DNA of 64,000 nucleotides from an uncultured bacterium (lineage in GTDB: Bacteria > Planctomycetota > JAJSAM01 > JAJVHW01). Both the position numbers and the translations under genes were made by a program. Positions 62,442 through 64,000 of this stretch are shown here, piece by piece. The stretch lies in the NCBI GenBank assembly GCA_937996235.1, contig CALKVK010000033.1, positions 62,001 through 126,000 on the forward strand, written 5' to 3'. The notes beneath the pieces were generated by a model. It had not been told where the DNA came from, did not search any database, and worked only from the letters and a program-made list of their open reading frames with translations. How positions within the stretch are numbered: the stretch's first letter is position 1; the number at the start of each line of letters is the position of its first letter.

Positions 62442-64000
62442 TTGGAACCGGAGTCCCAGCCCCCTTCGCCGCCCGCACCTCGTGCGCGTCCCCGCGCCCG
62501 CGCCGAACTCGGCGCGGCGGCGGCCGCGTCGTCCGAAGGCGCGCTGACGGCCCGGGTCGCCGAGCTCGAGACGGTGCTCGCCGTCGAGCGCGCGGAGAAC
62601 GCGCGCCGGCTGCGCGAGGCCGAGGGCCACACGCGCGTCATGCGGGCGTCGCTGCAGCAGCTCCAAGGCGACTTCCGCCGACTGGCGAGCGAGCGCGACG
62701 CGCTGCGCGAGGCGCTGTTCGAGCGCGACGCGACCATCGACGGCCTCGAGCGCCGCATCGTCGCGCTGCGCGCCGCCGCCGACGACGCCGCCGCCGACCG
62801 CGAGGGCGTCGCGGCAGCCGTGGTCGCGTCGGCCGTCACGCGTGCGCAGCAGGCGGAGTCCGACCTGGTCCACGCGCGCGACCTGGTCACGGCGCTGGAG
62901 GAGCGCATCCGCGAACTCGAGGGCGAGGGGCGCGACGGCGGCCGGTCCACCGTGGAGCGCATCGAGCGACTCGAGCAGGAGACCGCGCGGCGCGACGAGG
63001 CGCTGATGCACGCCGCGCAGACGATCCGCGACTACGAGGACCGGCTCAACGAGAGCGAGACGCGCGGCCAGCTCATGGAGCGTGCGAACGACCGCCTGCG
63101 GCGTCGCATCGAGCGGCTCATCACCTACGTCGAGACGCTGCCCGTCGCGACGCACGACCCGCTCTTCGACGAGCTGCGCGAGGAGCCGCGCGACGGACGT
63201 CGCGCCGCCGATCGCGCTGCGCACGACTCCGACTCGGACGACAGCGGCACGTACGTCCCCGTCGTCGAGCCCGGCGCCCCCGCGCTCCCCGCGCAACCGG
63301 CGGCGCGCGACGCCGCGACGACCGCGCGCGGCGATGCCGCAGCACAGGCCGACAACGCGTTCGAGGGACTGCGCATCGAGCGCGAGGTCGAGCGCTCGCC
63401 CGCGTGCGTGCTGTACGAGGCCCGCGAGCTGGCGACGCGGCGACCCGTCCACGTGTACGTGCTCCCGGGCGGCGGCGCGCCGGGCTCGGCCCGCGTCGAG
63501 GCGCTGCTGCGCGCGCGCCACCCCGGTCTCGCTGCTGCGCTCGCGTTCGGCTGCGGCCCCGGCGGCCCGTTCCTCGTGGCGGAGCGCGCTGCGGGCGAGC
63601 GACTCGACGACCGCGTGGGACGCAGCGGTCCGCTCTCCGACGAGCAGGCGCTCGATCTCGCCACCCAGATGGCGTCGGCGCTGCGCGTCGCGGCGTTCCA
63701 CGGCGTCGTGCACGGCGACCTCGGGCCGTCCGCCGTGCACGTGGACGACGCGTTCCGCGTGCGGATCGTCGGCGTTGGCGTCGGCGGGCTCCTGCCGTCG
63801 TCGACCGACGTGCGCGACGCGGCGTTCGCCGCGCCCGAGCGGCTGCGCGGAGCGCCCGCCGACGTGCGCGGCGACGTCTACGCCCTCGGCGCGCTCCTCT
63901 CGTTCTGTCTGACGGGGACCGTGCCGTTCACCGGCTCGCGCGACGAGATCGCGCGCCGCAAGTCCGTGCAGGGCGTGCCCGATCCGCTCGCGGCGGGAGC
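62442..64000 (+). CDS. Coiled-coil protein with serine/threonine kinase-like (pseudokinase) domain, partial
   Basis: At least 519 aa, running off the right edge. A long N-terminal coiled coil (about 40-230: RVAELETVLAVERAENARRL, IRDYEDRLNESETRGQLMER), a Pro/Asp-rich linker, then a protein-kinase-like fold from about residue 310 (LRIEREVERSPACVLYEARE). The catalytic features are degraded: no VAVK Lys (RRPVHVYVL), VVHGDLGPSAVHV replaces HRDLKxxN, and there is no DFG. YALGALLSFCLTGTVPF matches the helix F-G region of Hanks kinases. Likely a pseudokinase scaffold. TTG start by GGGAG; uncertain. Confidence 0.75.
   Translation, partial: MEPESQPPSPPAPRARPRARAELGAAAAASSEGALTARVAELETVLAVERAENARRLREAEGHTRVMRASLQQLQGDFRRLASERDALREALFERDATIDGLERRIVALRAAADDAAADREGVAAAVVASAVTRAQQAESDLVHARDLVTALEERIRELEGEGRDGGRSTVERIERLEQETARRDEALMHAAQTIRDYEDRLNESETRGQLMERANDRLRRRIERLITYVETLPVATHDPLFDELREEPRDGRRAADRAAHDSDSDDSGTYVPVVEPGAPALPAQPAARDAATTARGDAAAQADNAFEGLRIEREVERSPACVLYEARELATRRPVHVYVLPGGGAPGSARVEALLRARHPGLAAALAFGCGPGGPFLVAERAAGERLDDRVGRSGPLSDEQALDLATQMASALRVAAFHGVVHGDLGPSAVHVDDAFRVRIVGVGVGGLLPSSTDVRDAAFAAPERLRGAPADVRGDVYALGALLSFCLTGTVPFTGSRDEIARRKSVQGVPDPLAAG

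Noticed and set aside
62067..63740. 557-codon minus-strand frame
   Set aside because: Antisense to the coiled-coil pseudokinase gene; no motifs.

Overview
The window is very G+C-rich bacterial chromosome with little non-coding DNA. Many genes start at GTG or TTG, and long runs of genes overlap by 4 nt (ATGA, GTGA or TTGA). I saw no rRNA, tRNA, CRISPR array, phage or insertion sequence. The gene content (ECF sigma factors with long or membrane-spanning extensions, a DUF1570-type secreted peptidase, giant fused membrane proteins, a class II ribonucleotide reductase, full aerobic haem and cytochrome c machinery) suggests a free-living aerobic Planctomycetota-like bacterium. That assignment is inference from gene content, not a database match.

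Layout: 1-1711 (-) ECF sigma / anti-sigma / DUF3106-like unit. 1873-6051 (+) fused spermidine-synthase-like membrane protein and a cyclophilin. 6064-13290 (-) hybrid histidine kinase, a hypothetical, and a GntR(YtrA-type)/ABC ATPase/permease operon with its own palindromic operator. 13369-17455 a box (aerobic benzoyl-CoA) locus: boxR (-) divergent from boxC-boxB (+), followed by a strong hairpin. 17733-24961 (+) a nine-gene cytochrome c maturation operon (ccmE, ccmF, ccmH-like, ccmI-like, an unrecognised gene, ccmA, ccmB, ccmC, ccmD-like), closed by a hairpin. 25059-26189 (+) HNH protein. 26236-30576 (-) adenosylcobalamin-dependent ribonucleotide reductase nrdJ with the adenosyltransferase that can make its cofactor, preceded by two NrdR-like boxes. 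31244-37315 (+) hemX/ccsA-like, hemA, hemC, hemD, hemB, hemL. 37380-42905 a lipoprotein (+), then (-) hemE, hemN, hemY, a lipoprotein and a uracil-DNA glycosylase. 43011-48860 (-) molybdopterin oxidoreductase-pentapeptide fusion, alpha/beta hydrolase, signal peptidase I with a winged-helix domain, CPBP protease, DUF1570 peptidase. 48941-56226 (+) secreted HExxH protein, sulfotransferase, glycosyltransferase, VOC protein and an M16 peptidase pair. 56183-64000 PlsC-like acyltransferase (-), ECF sigma with membrane-spanning tail, secreted protein, TatA, RidA-like (+), TPR lipoprotein (-), and a coiled-coil pseudokinase running off the end (+).

Main theme: haem. The window has every enzyme from glutamyl-tRNA to protoporphyrin IX (hemA, L, B, C, D, E, N, Y; no ferrochelatase seen) and, 6-14 kb away, the machinery that attaches haem to apocytochromes. 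The Ccm set is unusual: CcmE carries CxxxY instead of HxxxY, the CcmH-like protein lacks the LRCxxCQ motif, and a signal-peptide/membrane protein of unknown role sits inside the operon. BoxB/BoxC, AdoCbl-dependent ribonucleotide synthesis, two-component and ECF signalling, and Tat/Sec export fill the rest.

A recurring regulatory pattern is a -10-like hexamer (TAnnnT or close) 6-8 nt before a start codon that lacks a Shine-Dalgarno sequence. This suggests widespread leaderless transcription and helped choose several starts.
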